In this document: positions 28,158 through 37,426 of the stretch, in pieces | How positions within the stretch are numbered: position 1 is the first letter of the stretch | Layout: every line of letters starts with the position of its first letter | Origin: an uncultured Collinsella sp. | GTDB lineage: Bacteria; Actinomycetota; Coriobacteriia; Coriobacteriales; Coriobacteriaceae | Reading direction: 5' to 3' | Length of the DNA stretch: 64,000 nucleotides | NCBI GenBank assembly: GCA_900552685.1 | Contig: USAJ01000003.1 | Coordinates: forward strand, 1 to 64,000 | Notes under the pieces: model-generated | Seen by the model: only the letters and a program-made list of their open reading frames with translations | What the model was told of the DNA's origin: nothing | Databases searched by the model: none | Program-made: the position numbers and the translations under genes

Positions 28158-29078
28158 ATGCAAAAGGGAGATGCCATGGATGCGGCGGAGCGCTCGGAGC
28201 GCATCCCCGATATCGTCATCATCACCGGAATGTCCGGATCGGGCCGCACACAGGCCATGCACGTGTTCGAGGACATGGGCTATTTTTGCATCGATAACCT
28301 GCCTCCGCGTCTCATCGCCCAGCTTGCCGAGCTCGTCGGTATCAATACGGGCGTGGGCAGGCATCTCGCCGTCACCTGCGATTTGCGTAGCCAGGGACTG
28401 TTTGACGAGTTGCTCGATGCGGTCGCCGCACTCGAGGAGCGCGAGATGAGCTGCGACATCGTGTTCCTGGAGGCTTCTGACGAGGTGCTGATTCGTCGCT
28501 ACAGCGAAAATCGCCGCCGTCATCCCATTGCCAAGCCGGGGGAGACTACGGCCGATGCCATTCAGCGCGAGCGCCTTCAGCTTCAGGGCGTGCGCGACCG
28601 AGCCGATATGATTATCGACACGAGCCGTCTGCGCACCTCTGCGCTGCGCAACAAGCTACGTATGGCATTTTCCGAGCTGTCCGACCAGCAGCTCATGGAC
28701 GTCCACGTGTTCTCGTTTGGCTTTAAGCACGGCATGCCCGTCGAAGCGGACATTATGATCGACGTCCGCTTCCTGCCTAATCCGTTCTACGATCCCGAGA
28801 TGCGCACGATGACCGGTCTTGATAAAAAGGTCTCCGATTTTGTTCTGGACCATCCCAAGACGCAGGAGTTTTGGAAGGCTTGGACACAGCTGCTCGATAC
28901 GGTGATGCCGGGCTATATCGCGGAGGGCAAGCCGCAGCTTTCTATCGCCATCGGCTGCACGGGCGGCCAGCACCGCAGCGTTGCCATTGCCGAGGCCACG
29001 GCCCGTTACCTGGAAGGCGCTCAGTACCACGTGAGCATCTCCCACCGCGACCTGTCGCGCGCCAACACGAAGGCATAG
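28158..29078 (+). CDS. rapZ: RapZ/YvcJ-type nucleotide-binding protein
   Basis: 306-residue P-loop protein of the RapZ (RNase adapter) / YvcJ family. Walker A GMSGSGRT is at 24-31, DNLPP is the Walker-B-like motif, and the C-terminal domain ends in GCTGGQHRSVAIAE and SHRDLSR. In E. coli RapZ controls amino-sugar synthesis through GlmZ; in Gram-positives the role is less clear. Two start codons have good ribosome-binding sites: 28158 (GGGAGG) and 28176 (AAGGGAG). It is followed by whiA after 6 bases, without the yvcK gene usual in this cluster. Confidence 0.92.
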   Translation: MQKGDAMDAAERSERIPDIVIITGMSGSGRTQAMHVFEDMGYFCIDNLPPRLIAQLAELVGINTGVGRHLAVTCDLRSQGLFDELLDAVAALEEREMSCDIVFLEASDEVLIRRYSENRRRHPIAKPGETTADAIQRERLQLQGVRDRADMIIDTSRLRTSALRNKLRMAFSELSDQQLMDVHVFSFGFKHGMPVEADIMIDVRFLPNPFYDPEMRTMTGLDKKVSDFVLDHPKTQEFWKAWTQLLDTVMPGYIAEGKPQLSIAIGCTGGQHRSVAIAEATARYLEGAQYHVSISHRDLSRANTKA

Positions 29079-29084
29079 GCCTGC

Positions 29085-30014
29085 ATGTCGTTTACCGCTG
29101 AGGTGCGCGACGAGCTTGCGCGCTGCGAACCCGAATGTGAATACTGCGACTTGTCGACGCTTGCCGCCCTCACGCGTGTGAGTGGTACGCTCTCGCTTAC
29201 CGGCTCTGGGCGGTATCGTTTGACGGTTGCGACTGAGACGGGAGCCGTCGCGCGCACGATGATCACGCTGACGCATCGTATCCTTAAGCTCAAAACGGAG
29301 TTCACCGTCCGCAAATCTGTCTTGCATAAGGTTCGAAACTACCTCATCACCTTGCCTGATCAGCCAGACCTGGATAAGGCTCTGGTGCTGCTGGGCATCC
29401 TCGACCGCAGGGGAGGACTTGTCGCCGGCGTGCCCCGGCATATCGTTGCCCGTCCCTGCTGCAGGCTTGCCTATATCCGCGGCGCGCTCATCGCGGGCGG
29501 CTTCGTGGCCGATCCCCGCGGCGACTTTCATTTGGAGATCGCTGTGCAGGGCGAGCAATATGCCAAGGGACTTTGCGATCTGTTGGAGCAGATTGGGGTC
29601 CATGCTCGTGTTAATGCACGGCGGGGGTCATATGCCGTATACATTAAGAGCGCCGAGGAAATCGAGCATCTATTAAAGCTGATTGGTGCCAAGCGCAGCG
29701 TTGCCGAGATCGAGGAAGCGCGCGCGGTCAAGTTGGTTAAGAACGATGTGAACCGTCGCGTGAACGCCGAGCTCGCCAACCAGACCAGAAGCGCCGGTGC
29801 CGCCCAACATCAGCTTGCGCTTATCGATGAGCTCGAGCAGCGTGGCCTTCGCGATGCGCTTCCGGATGCCTTGGCGGTCTTTTGCGACCTGCGCGAGCGC
29901 TATCCTGATCTGTCGCTGCGTGATTTGGGGGAGATGGCTGACCCTCCCTTGTCGAAGTCTGCCCTGTACCATCGCGTTTTGAGGCTTGAAAAGCTCATTG
30001 AAGCAAACAGGTAG
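29085..30014 (+). CDS. whiA: WhiA-type DNA-binding protein
   Basis: 309-residue WhiA: a degenerate LAGLIDADG-homing-endonuclease-like N-terminal part (LTRVSGTLSLTG and YIRGALIAGGFVADP) and a C-terminal helix-turn-helix (LSLRDLGEMADPPLSKSALYHRVLRL). In Streptomyces WhiA is a sporulation regulator; in non-sporulating Gram-positives it affects division and chromosome segregation. A transcription-factor role here is inferred from the family. Confidence 0.93.
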   Translation: MSFTAEVRDELARCEPECEYCDLSTLAALTRVSGTLSLTGSGRYRLTVATETGAVARTMITLTHRILKLKTEFTVRKSVLHKVRNYLITLPDQPDLDKALVLLGILDRRGGLVAGVPRHIVARPCCRLAYIRGALIAGGFVADPRGDFHLEIAVQGEQYAKGLCDLLEQIGVHARVNARRGSYAVYIKSAEEIEHLLKLIGAKRSVAEIEEARAVKLVKNDVNRRVNAELANQTRSAGAAQHQLALIDELEQRGLRDALPDALAVFCDLRERYPDLSLRDLGEMADPPLSKSALYHRVLRLEKLIEANR

Positions 30015-30059
30015 TTTGAAGTATCGACCTATATACGGATTTAGCTGCTATTTTAGTCT

Positions 30060-30073
30060 TTAAAACGTTTTAA
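30060..30073. promoter_or_regulatory. Perfect 14-bp palindrome, LacI/CcpA-like operator upstream of gap
   Basis: TTAAAACGTTTTAA is a perfect palindrome with the AACGTT core common to LacI-family operators. A -10-like TATATT follows at 30130-30135, with only a weak -35 (TGAAAT at 30107-30112), so the site could serve an activator. The same AAAACGTTT core occurs in front of the nan operon. Confidence 0.5.
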
Positions 30074-30207
30074 CGTAAATTTGATTTTCAATTTCGAGCA
30101 TTCTCGTGAAATTCAAGTCAAAAAAAAGGTATATTAGGCGAGTGGTTAGTTTGTGGGCCTCAACGGCGGGCGCTGTAGCTCGCGGGGGCCTTACGAAAGG
30201 AGACACA

Positions 30208-31233
30208 ATGGCAGTAAAGGTTGCTATTAACGGCTTCGGTCGCATCGGTCGTCTGGCTTTCCGTCAGATGTTCGGTCATGAGGGCTCCGAGATCGTCGCT
30301 ATCAACGACCTCACCTCTCCCGATATGCTCGCTTACCTGCTGAAGTACGACTCCACGCAGGGCAACTATGCTCGCGATCACGAGGTCGTTGCTGGCGAGG
30401 ATTCCATCACCGTTGACGGCAAGGAGATCAAGATCTACAAGGAGGCCGACGCCAACAACCTGCCTTGGGGCGACCTCGACGTCGACGTCGTTCTCGAGTG
30501 CACCGGCTTCTACACCAGCAAGGCTAAGGCTCAGGCCCACATCAACGCTGGCGCCAAGAAGGTCGTCATCTCCGCTCCGGCTGGCAGCGATCTGCCCACC
30601 ATCGTGTACAACGTCAACCATGAGACGCTGACCGCTGAGGACAACATCATCTCCGCTGCTTCCTGCACCACCAACTGCCTCGCCCCGATGGCCAAGGGTC
30701 TGAACGACTTCGCTCCCATCGTGTCCGGCATCATGACTACCATTCACGCCTGGACTGGCGACCAGATGCCGCTCGACGGCCCGCAGCGCAAGGGCAACAA
30801 GCGTCGTAGCCGCGCCTGCGCCGTCAACATCGTCCCCAACACCACCGGTGCTGCCAAGGCTATCGGCCTGGTTCTCCCCGAGCTCAACGGTAAGCTCATC
30901 GGTGCCGCCCAGCGCGTCCCGACGCCGACCGGCTCCATCACCAACCTCTACGCTGTCGTTGACAAGAAGGTCACCGTCGACGAGGTCAACGCTGCTATGA
31001 AGGCCTACGCTGCCACCATCTCCGAGACCTTCGGTTACAACGAGGACGACATCGTCTCCACCGACATCATCGGCGAGACCCACGGCTCCATCTTCGACGC
31101 CACTCAGACCATGTGCTCTGACCTCGGCAACGGCCAGACCCTCGTTCAGGTCACCTCTTGGTACGACAACGAGAACTCCTACACCTCTCAGATGGTCCGC
31201 ACCATCAAGTACTTCGAGAAGTTCGTTGCTTAA
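30208..31233 (+). CDS. gap: Glyceraldehyde-3-phosphate dehydrogenase, type I
   Basis: 341-residue glycolytic enzyme that oxidises and phosphorylates glyceraldehyde-3-phosphate with NAD. It has [13 protein letters not shown] at the N-terminus and the active-site SCTTNC with Cys153. Codon use is highly biased, as expected for a major protein. The ATG at 30208 is set by GAAAGGAGA; the frame is open 34 codons upstream through AT-rich promoter DNA. It has its own terminator, so pgk and later genes depend on read-through or a separate promoter. Confidence 0.97.
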   Translation: MAVKVAINGFGRIGRLAFRQMFGHEGSEIVAINDLTSPDMLAYLLKYDSTQGNYARDHEVVAGEDSITVDGKEIKIYKEADANNLPWGDLDVDVVLECTGFYTSKAKAQAHINAGAKKVVISAPAGSDLPTIVYNVNHETLTAEDNIISAASCTTNCLAPMAKGLNDFAPIVSGIMTTIHAWTGDQMPLDGPQRKGNKRRSRACAVNIVPNTTGAAKAIGLVLPELNGKLIGAAQRVPTPTGSITNLYAVVDKKVTVDEVNAAMKAYAATISETFGYNEDDIVSTDIIGETHGSIFDATQTMCSDLGNGQTLVQVTSWYDNENSYTSQMVRTIKYFEKFVA

Positions 31234-31271
31234 TTTAGTTTTTAGCGAATAGCTCGTTGAGCGTCTAAAGA

Positions 31272-31317
31272 AGGGCGCGGCCTTATAGGGCTTACACCCT
31301 AGGGTCGCGCCCTTTTT
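31272..31317 (+). terminator. Terminator between gap and pgk
   Basis: AGGGCGCG (31272-31279) pairs with CGCGCCCT (31306-31313), with an inner AGGGC/ACCCT stem and a following T run. It separates the gap message from pgk-tpiA-gpmI. Confidence 0.88.
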
Positions 31318-31373
31318 ATAGGAAATCGTCTGCCGTAATGGGAGGCAGACACGTACGAAAGGTAGAAGCAAAC

Positions 31374-32564
31374 ATGGCCTTTACCAAGAAGACCGTCCGC
31401 GACATCGATGTCGACGGAAAGCGCGTTCTCGTCCGCGTTGACTTTAACGTGCCTATCAAGGATGGCGTCGTTGGCGACACCACCCGTATCAAGGCTGCCC
31501 TGCCCACCATCAACTACCTCGTTGAGCACAACGCTCGCGTCATCCTCATGAGCCACCTCGGCCGTCCCGAGGGCACCGGCTTCCAGCCCGAGCTGTCCCT
31601 CGAGCCCGTCGCCAAGAAGCTCGCTGAGCTCTCTGGTCTCGACGTTGCCTTTGTCGCCGACACCTACGGCGAGAAGGCTGCTGAGGCTGTCGCCGCCGTC
31701 GAGCCGGGCAAGGTTCTCGTTCTCGAGAACGTCCGTTTTGACAAGCGTGAGAAGAAGAACGATCCCGAGATCGCTAAGAAGCTCGCTTCCTATGGTGACG
31801 TCTTCGTTCTCGATGCCTTCGGCACCGCTCACCGCGCCCAGGGTTCCGTCGTGGGCCCCGCCGCTTACCTGCCTGCCGTCGCCGGCTTCCTGCTCGAGAA
31901 GGAGGTCGACACGCTGACCGGCATCTTCGCCGAGCCCGAGCGTCCCTTCGTCGCCATCGTCGGCGGTTCCAAGGTTTCCTCCAAGATCGGTGTTCTCGAT
32001 CACCTCATCGACTCCGCTGACACCCTGATCATCGGTGGCGGCATGGCCTACACCTTCTTCTTGGCTCAGGGCCTGACCGTCGGTCAGTCCCTCAAGGAAG
32101 AGGACTGGGTCGAGCGCGCTGGCGAGATGCTCAAGAAGGCCGAGGAGAAGGGCGTCAAGATCCTGCTCCCCATCGATAACCGCGTTGCCGATCACTTTGG
32201 CGAGGACGCTGTCCCCGAGGTTGTCGCTTCCGACGCTATCCCCGACGATCGTGAGGGCATGGACATCGGCCCCAAGACCGAGGAGCTCTACGCCGAGGCC
32301 GTCAAGGGCGCCAAGACCGTGTTCTGGAATGGCCCCATGGGCGTCTTCGAGTTCGACAACTTTGCTCACGGCACCCAGGCTATCGCCGAGGCTGTCGCCG
32401 AGGCCGACTGCACCTCGATCATCGGCGGTGGCGACTCTGTCGCAGCTGTCAACAAGTTCAACCTGGCCGACAAGATGAGCTGGATCTCCACCGGTGGTGG
32501 CGCTTCCATGGAGCTCGTCGAGGGTAAGGCCCTGCCCGGAGTGGAGGCGCTTCTCGATGCCTAA
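31374..32564 (+). CDS. pgk: Phosphoglycerate kinase
   Basis: 396-residue glycolytic kinase that makes ATP from 1,3-bisphosphoglycerate. It shows RVLVRVDFNVP at the N-terminus, LMSHLGRPEG, the KFNL-adjacent C-terminal ATP-binding region and the IIGGGDSVAA and STGGGASMELVEG loops. The start at 31374 follows GAAAGG; the 12 codons upstream are open but unsupported. The end overlaps tpiA by 8 bases. Confidence 0.97.
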   Translation: MAFTKKTVRDIDVDGKRVLVRVDFNVPIKDGVVGDTTRIKAALPTINYLVEHNARVILMSHLGRPEGTGFQPELSLEPVAKKLAELSGLDVAFVADTYGEKAAEAVAAVEPGKVLVLENVRFDKREKKNDPEIAKKLASYGDVFVLDAFGTAHRAQGSVVGPAAYLPAVAGFLLEKEVDTLTGIFAEPERPFVAIVGGSKVSSKIGVLDHLIDSADTLIIGGGMAYTFFLAQGLTVGQSLKEEDWVERAGEMLKKAEEKGVKILLPIDNRVADHFGEDAVPEVVASDAIPDDREGMDIGPKTEELYAEAVKGAKTVFWNGPMGVFEFDNFAHGTQAIAEAVAEADCTSIIGGGDSVAAVNKFNLADKMSWISTGGGASMELVEGKALPGVEALLDA

Positions 32565-33324
32565 TCGCACCCTTCTTATCGCTGGTAACTGGAAGATGAA
32601 CAACGACGTCGCCGAGGCTGCCAAGCTCGCCGACGAGCTGGCTCAGGCTCTGCCCGAGGTTCCGGCTGGCGTCGAGGTGCTCGTCTGCCCTCCGACCATC
32701 GACATCACCACGGTTCATGACCGCATTCAGGCTGCCCCCATCGCCCTCGGTGCACAGAACGTGTACTGGGAGGCCAAGGGTGCCTTCACCGGTGAGTCCT
32801 CTTGCGACATGCTCAAGTCCGCTGGCTGCACCTACTGCATCATCGGTCACTCCGAGCGTCGCGACTACTTCCACGAGACCGACGAGGACCAGAACAAGAA
32901 GGCTAAGGCACTCGTTGCCGCCGGCCTTGTTCCCGTCTTCTGCTGCGGCGAGTCCCTCGAGGTCCGCGAGGCTGGCACCTATGTCGAGCACGTCGTGAAC
33001 CAGGTCAAGGCTGGCCTTGCTGGTCTTGAGATCACCTGCCCCAAGCAGGTCGTCGTCGCCTACGAGCCCATCTGGGCCATCGGCACCGGCAAGACCGCTA
33101 CCGCCGAGGACGCTCAGGAGGTCTGCGGTGCTATCCGTGAGACCCTCAAGGAGATGTTCGGCGAGGAGCTCGCTAACGGCATCCGCGTGCTGTATGGCGG
33201 TTCCGCCAAGCCCGGCAACATCGCCGAGCTCGTCGCCAAGCCCGACGTTGACGGCGCCCTCGTGGGCGGCGCTTCGCTCAAGGCTGCCGACTTCGCCTCT
33301 ATGGTCGTCAAGGCAGGCGAGTAG
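32557..33324 (+). CDS. tpiA: Triosephosphate isomerase
   Basis: 255-residue TIM barrel interconverting dihydroxyacetone phosphate and glyceraldehyde-3-phosphate. N-terminal AGNWKMN carries the substrate Lys, IIGHSERR the catalytic His, YEPIWAIGTGKTAT the catalytic Glu and flexible loop 6, and YGGSAKPGN the phosphate loop. GTGGAGG lies within the end of pgk. Confidence 0.97.
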   Translation: MPNRTLLIAGNWKMNNDVAEAAKLADELAQALPEVPAGVEVLVCPPTIDITTVHDRIQAAPIALGAQNVYWEAKGAFTGESSCDMLKSAGCTYCIIGHSERRDYFHETDEDQNKKAKALVAAGLVPVFCCGESLEVREAGTYVEHVVNQVKAGLAGLEITCPKQVVVAYEPIWAIGTGKTATAEDAQEVCGAIRETLKEMFGEELANGIRVLYGGSAKPGNIAELVAKPDVDGALVGGASLKAADFASMVVKAGE

Positions 33325-33329
33325 GACAT

Positions 33330-34883
33330 ATGGCACAACGTCATCTTCCTGCACTCCTGATTATCATGGATGGCTGCGGCCTTGCTCCGGCCGATGGCGA
33401 GAACGCCGTCGCCGCTGCCAAGACGCCCTTCCTTGATGGCCTGTACGAGAAGTACCCCCACACCACGCTCGGTGCTTCGGGCGAGGACGTGGGCCTTCCC
33501 GACGGCCAGATGGGTAACTCCGAGGTGGGTCACCTCAACATCGGTGCCGGCCGCATCGTGTTCCAGGAGCTTTCGCGCATCAACAATGCCATCAAGGACG
33601 GCTCCATCGCCAAGAACGAGGTTTTCGTCAAGGCTATGGACGATGTCAAGGCTGACGGTAAGACTCTCCACCTCATGGGCCTTATGAGCCCTGGCGGTGT
33701 TCATTCTCACATGAACCACGTCGAGGCTCTGGTCAAGATGGCTGCCGAGCACGGTGTCAAGACCGTTCGCGTCCACGCCTTCATGGATGGCCGCGACGTT
33801 GACCCGCAGTCCGGTGCCGGTTACATGAGTGAGTTCTGCGCCTTCCTGGCTAAGATCTCCGAGGAGACCGGTTGCGACGCTCGCGTTGCCACCGTCTCGG
33901 GCCGTTATTGGGCCATGGACCGCGATAATCGTTGGGAGCGCATCCAGCGCGCCTACGACGTCATGGTCAACGCGTCCGATGCTGATACCGACCCCGTTGC
34001 CGGTATCAAGGCTTACTACGAGAAGGATCCGCGCGGCGATGAGTTCGTCGAGCCCTTCGCTGCCCACAACGAGGGCATCCACGAGGGCGACGCGGCCATC
34101 TTCTTCAACTTCCGTCCCGACCGCGCTCGTCAGATGACCCGCGTGTTCACGGACAAGGAGTTCGACGGCTTTGAGCGCGAGCAGATCAAGCTTTCGCACT
34201 TTGTGACGATGACCGAGTACGATCCGACGTTTGACGTCGAGGTCGCCTTCCCCAAGACGTTCCCCGAGAACGTCCTGGCCGACGTCATCGCCGCCAATGG
34301 CCTGAAGCAGCTGCACACCGCCGAGACCGAGAAGTACGCCCACGTGACGTTCTTCCTCAACGGCGGCATCGAGGAGCCCAAGGAGGGCGAGGAGCGCGTG
34401 CTCGTCGCTTCCCCCAAGGTCGCTACCTACGATCTGCAGCCCGAGATGAGCGCTCCCGAGGTTACCGAGAAGCTCGTCGCCGCCATCAACGAGGATCGCG
34501 CTGACTTCTACATCGTGAACTTCGCGAACTGCGACATGGTTGGTCACACCGGTGTCTTCGACGCCGCCGTTAAGGCCGTCGAGGCTGTTGACGATGCCCT
34601 GTCCAAGGTTGTCCCTGCGATTCTCGCTAAGGGCGGCTTTGCGCTGATTACCGCCGACCACGGCAACGCCGATCACATGTTTGACGTTGCTTCCGACGGT
34701 TCCAAGCATCCGTTTACGGCTCACACCACCAACCGCGTGCCGTTCATCATCGTTGATGAGAAGGCACAGCTCACCGGTATCGAGGACGGTCGTCTGTCCG
34801 ATATCGCTCCGACCATGCTCACCATGGCTGGTATTGAGCCTTCCGCCGAGATGACGGGCCGTGTGCTCGCCACCGAGGCCTAA
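33330..34883 (+). CDS. gpmI: 2,3-bisphosphoglycerate-independent phosphoglycerate mutase
   Basis: 517-residue Mn-dependent alkaline-phosphatase-superfamily mutase. The metal and phosphoserine region is IIMDGCGLAP (Asp) and QMGNSEVGHLNIGAGR (nucleophilic Ser). HAFMDGRDVDP is the substrate site, and ADHGNADHM the second metal site. It follows tpiA after 5 bases, completing a pgk-tpiA-gpmI run; an enolase gene is not in the window. Confidence 0.97.
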   Translation: MAQRHLPALLIIMDGCGLAPADGENAVAAAKTPFLDGLYEKYPHTTLGASGEDVGLPDGQMGNSEVGHLNIGAGRIVFQELSRINNAIKDGSIAKNEVFVKAMDDVKADGKTLHLMGLMSPGGVHSHMNHVEALVKMAAEHGVKTVRVHAFMDGRDVDPQSGAGYMSEFCAFLAKISEETGCDARVATVSGRYWAMDRDNRWERIQRAYDVMVNASDADTDPVAGIKAYYEKDPRGDEFVEPFAAHNEGIHEGDAAIFFNFRPDRARQMTRVFTDKEFDGFEREQIKLSHFVTMTEYDPTFDVEVAFPKTFPENVLADVIAANGLKQLHTAETEKYAHVTFFLNGGIEEPKEGEERVLVASPKVATYDLQPEMSAPEVTEKLVAAINEDRADFYIVNFANCDMVGHTGVFDAAVKAVEAVDDALSKVVPAILAKGGFALITADHGNADHMFDVASDGSKHPFTAHTTNRVPFIIVDEKAQLTGIEDGRLSDIAPTMLTMAGIEPSAEMTGRVLATEA

Positions 34884-34908
34884 TAGAAAACAAATACCGT
34901 TTTCTAGT

Positions 34909-34943
34909 AAGGGGGTTGTCCACAACCGGACAACCCCCTTTTT
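34909..34943 (+). terminator. Terminator after gpmI
   Basis: A 13-bp perfect stem (34909-34921 with 34928-34940), ACAACC loop and T tail. Confidence 0.92.
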
Positions 34944-35047
34944 GGTATTTCTGCCATTTCCACCCCGTCCTTGAGTGGCAGGTAGGGGAGAGCGGGGGAT
35001 TGTGGTACAGTACTGGAGTTTAAACTGTTCTATTAAGGAGCTTATCT

Positions 35048-35302
35048 ATGGGTCCGTTCCAGATTCTTCTGTTTGTCGTTTGGGCTGTCTCTGCCGTGGC
35101 GCTGACGATTCTCGTCCTGATGCATTCCGGTAAGGGCACCGGCGTTTCGGATATGATCGCTAGCTCGCTGTATAACTCCAGCTCTGCCACGGGCGTCATG
35201 GAGCAGAACCTCGACCGCCTGACCGTCATCATGGCTGTCGTGTTTGCCGTGTGCGTCGTGCTGTGCATGTTCTTCTTCCCGCAGGGCATCGTCGGCTACT
35301 AA
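35048..35302 (+). CDS. secG: Preprotein translocase subunit SecG
   Basis: 84-residue membrane protein with two hydrophobic helices (about 5-25 and 58-78) separated by a Gly/Ser loop (HSGKGTGVSDMIASSLYNSS) that matches SecG. It stimulates SecYEG protein export. TAAGGAG precedes the ATG. The placement after the glycolytic genes is common in Gram-positive bacteria. Confidence 0.9.
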   Translation: MGPFQILLFVVWAVSAVALTILVLMHSGKGTGVSDMIASSLYNSSSATGVMEQNLDRLTVIMAVVFAVCVVLCMFFFPQGIVGY

Positions 35303-35323
35303 GCACGAGCCGCATAAATATTC

Positions 35324-35355
35324 AAAAAGGGTCCCGTAAGTGCGGGACCCTTTTT
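35324..35355 (+). terminator. Terminator after secG
   Basis: AAAAAGGGTCCCG pairs with CGGGACCCTTTTT around a 6-base loop; it can terminate in either direction. Confidence 0.92.
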
Positions 35356-35468
35356 GTTTACATATTTGTAACAGAGTCAAAATATCCTCATATACTTCGC
35401 CCAACTAAAGAAAATCTCGACCGTTAACCGGAATTAGCCCCAAATCGTGCATAAAATGCGCTACTGTA

Positions 35469-35497
35469 TTGCAATACGTTGGTCCGCTTTGTATAAC
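35469..35497 (+). promoter_or_regulatory. Promoter of the opp operon
   Basis: TTGCAA (35469-35474) and TATAAC (35492-35497) with a 17-base spacer, about 97 bases before the oppA start codon. This is the best promoter match in the 291-base gap between secG and oppA. Confidence 0.6.
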
Positions 35498-35593
35498 CAG
35501 CCAAAACGGCGGACCGCGTTTGAATGGTTCGATTGGGCTGTCTTGACGTTGCCCGACCGAACTTACTTTGTCCTATCTCATAAGGAGGATGGC

Positions 35594-37270
35594 ATGGCTG
35601 ATTCTATGTTCCACCAGCCCGTTATGGGTCGTCGCGCCTTTGTTGGCGGCACCCTCGCTGCGAGCTCCATGGCTTTTCTTGCCGCATGCGGCAAGAAGGG
35701 CGGCGACACTTCCGGTTCTGAGTCCGGTTCGACGCTGAACTTCTACATCAACAACCCGGTCTGCATCGACCCCTACAATGTCCAGGAGGACCAGGGCACT
35801 CAGGTCGAGTACCAGCTCTTTGACGCTCTGACCTCTTATGACGCCGAGAAGGGCGAGATCGTTCCGCTGGCTTGCGAGTCCTTCGAGGCCAACGACGACG
35901 CCACCGAGTTCACCTTCAAGATCAAGAAGGCCAAGTTCCACAACGGTGACGACGTTACCTCCAAGTCCTTCAAGCTCGGTTGGGAGCGTCTGGTCAACAC
36001 CAAGTCGGCCATCGCTACCGAGTATGGCCCTTCCGAGGTCTCCTATCACCTTTCCATGGTCGAGGGCTATGACGATCTGCTTGCCGGTAACGCTACTGAA
36101 CTCAGCGGTGTTACCTGCCCCGACGATGAGACCCTCGTCGTCAAGCTGTCTTCCGCTTACGCCGACTTCCCCTTCGTCGCCTCTCACCCGGCTCTGGCCC
36201 CGGTTCCCGAGTGCGCCGAGTCCGATGCCAAGAGCTTCTACCTTGCACCGGTCGGTAACGGCCCGTTCATGATGGACGGCAAGTGGGAGGATGGTCAGGA
36301 GATCAACCTCAAGAAGTTCGACGATTACTATGGCGACAAGGCCAAGATCGATGGCATCCACTTCCAGGTCATCAAGGACATGGAGACCGCTTACAAGGAG
36401 TTCCAGGCCGGTAACCTCGATGTCTGCGACGTTCCCGTTGCTCAGATCGACGCCGCCAAGAAGGATCGCGGCGTGTCCAAGGACGGCTACACCATGGGTG
36501 ACGGCGAGCGCATGCTGCTCGGCTCCGAGCCTTCCACCTACTACCTGACCTGCAACAACACGGCCGAGCCGTTCAACAACGCCGACCTGCGCAGGGGTAT
36601 CTCCCTGGCCATCAACCGTGAGGCCATCTGCAAGACCATCTTCAAGGGTACCCGTACCCCTGCCGACGGCATTGTTCCTCCGGGCATCGATGGCTACAAG
36701 GAGGGCGCATGGGAGTTCTGCGCCTACGACGTCGACAAGGCTAACGAGTACCTGGACAAGGTTGCTCCCGCTGGCGCTAACGGCGATCGTGGCATTAACG
36801 TGACCCTTTCCTACAACCAGGATGGTGGCCACAAGGAGATCATGGAGTCCATCATCGGTGACCTTGCCAAGGTTGGCGTTACCGCTGTCTCCGATACCCC
36901 TGAGTGGTCTGCCTTGCTCGAGCAGTACCAGAACTTTAACTATCAGTTCGGTCGTCTGGGTTGGATTGCCGACTACCCGATTATGGACAACTTCCTGTAT
37001 CCGCTGTTCCACTCCGACTCCCTCGGTGGCGACAACCGCTCCGGTTACAACAACCCCGAGTTCGACGCCAAGGTCAACGAGGCTCGCACCACGGTTGACG
37101 ACGAAGAGCGCGTTGCTAAGATGCAGGAGGCCGACGCTATGGTCGCTGCCGACTGCCCGGTCATCCCGGTGATGTTCTACACGCACACCATCGTCGGCTC
37201 CGATCGCATCAAGCACCTCTATGTCGATCCGCAGAAGCATGCCGAGCTGGGTACCGCTGAGCTCGCCTAA
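35594..37270 (+). CDS. oppA: Oligopeptide-binding lipoprotein OppA
   Basis: 558-residue family-5 solute-binding lipoprotein. The N-terminus has GRRAFVGGTLAAS and the lipobox LAAC, so it is anchored outside the membrane. The YQLFDALTSYD and DLRRGISLAINREAICK segments are typical of OppA/MppA. The ATG at 35594 follows TAAGGAGG; the frame is open 49 codons upstream across the promoter. It is followed by the four other subunits in canonical order. Peptides are the inferred substrate. Confidence 0.88.
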   Translation: MADSMFHQPVMGRRAFVGGTLAASSMAFLAACGKKGGDTSGSESGSTLNFYINNPVCIDPYNVQEDQGTQVEYQLFDALTSYDAEKGEIVPLACESFEANDDATEFTFKIKKAKFHNGDDVTSKSFKLGWERLVNTKSAIATEYGPSEVSYHLSMVEGYDDLLAGNATELSGVTCPDDETLVVKLSSAYADFPFVASHPALAPVPECAESDAKSFYLAPVGNGPFMMDGKWEDGQEINLKKFDDYYGDKAKIDGIHFQVIKDMETAYKEFQAGNLDVCDVPVAQIDAAKKDRGVSKDGYTMGDGERMLLGSEPSTYYLTCNNTAEPFNNADLRRGISLAINREAICKTIFKGTRTPADGIVPPGIDGYKEGAWEFCAYDVDKANEYLDKVAPAGANGDRGINVTLSYNQDGGHKEIMESIIGDLAKVGVTAVSDTPEWSALLEQYQNFNYQFGRLGWIADYPIMDNFLYPLFHSDSLGGDNRSGYNNPEFDAKVNEARTTVDDEERVAKMQEADAMVAADCPVIPVMFYTHTIVGSDRIKHLYVDPQKHAELGTAELA

Positions 37271-37367
37271 GAGTTTGCAGCTTCCGTGAGGGTCAAGTAT
37301 TTACGTAGACCTCATGGGAAACATACAGTTCTCCCTAACCTGGGGTAAACTGGCTGATGGTAATTTT

Positions 37368-37395
37368 GGGATGCCGGTCTGGCGATCGGCATCCC
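37368..37395 (+). terminator. Intercistronic hairpin after oppA
   Basis: GGGATGCCG pairs with CGGCATCCC, followed only by ATTTAGG. Placed between binding-protein and permease genes exactly as in the nan operon, it probably sets a higher level of the binding protein. Confidence 0.65.
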
Positions 37396-37426
37396 ATTTA
37401 GGTTAATCCCTAGATAGGGGAGTGGT

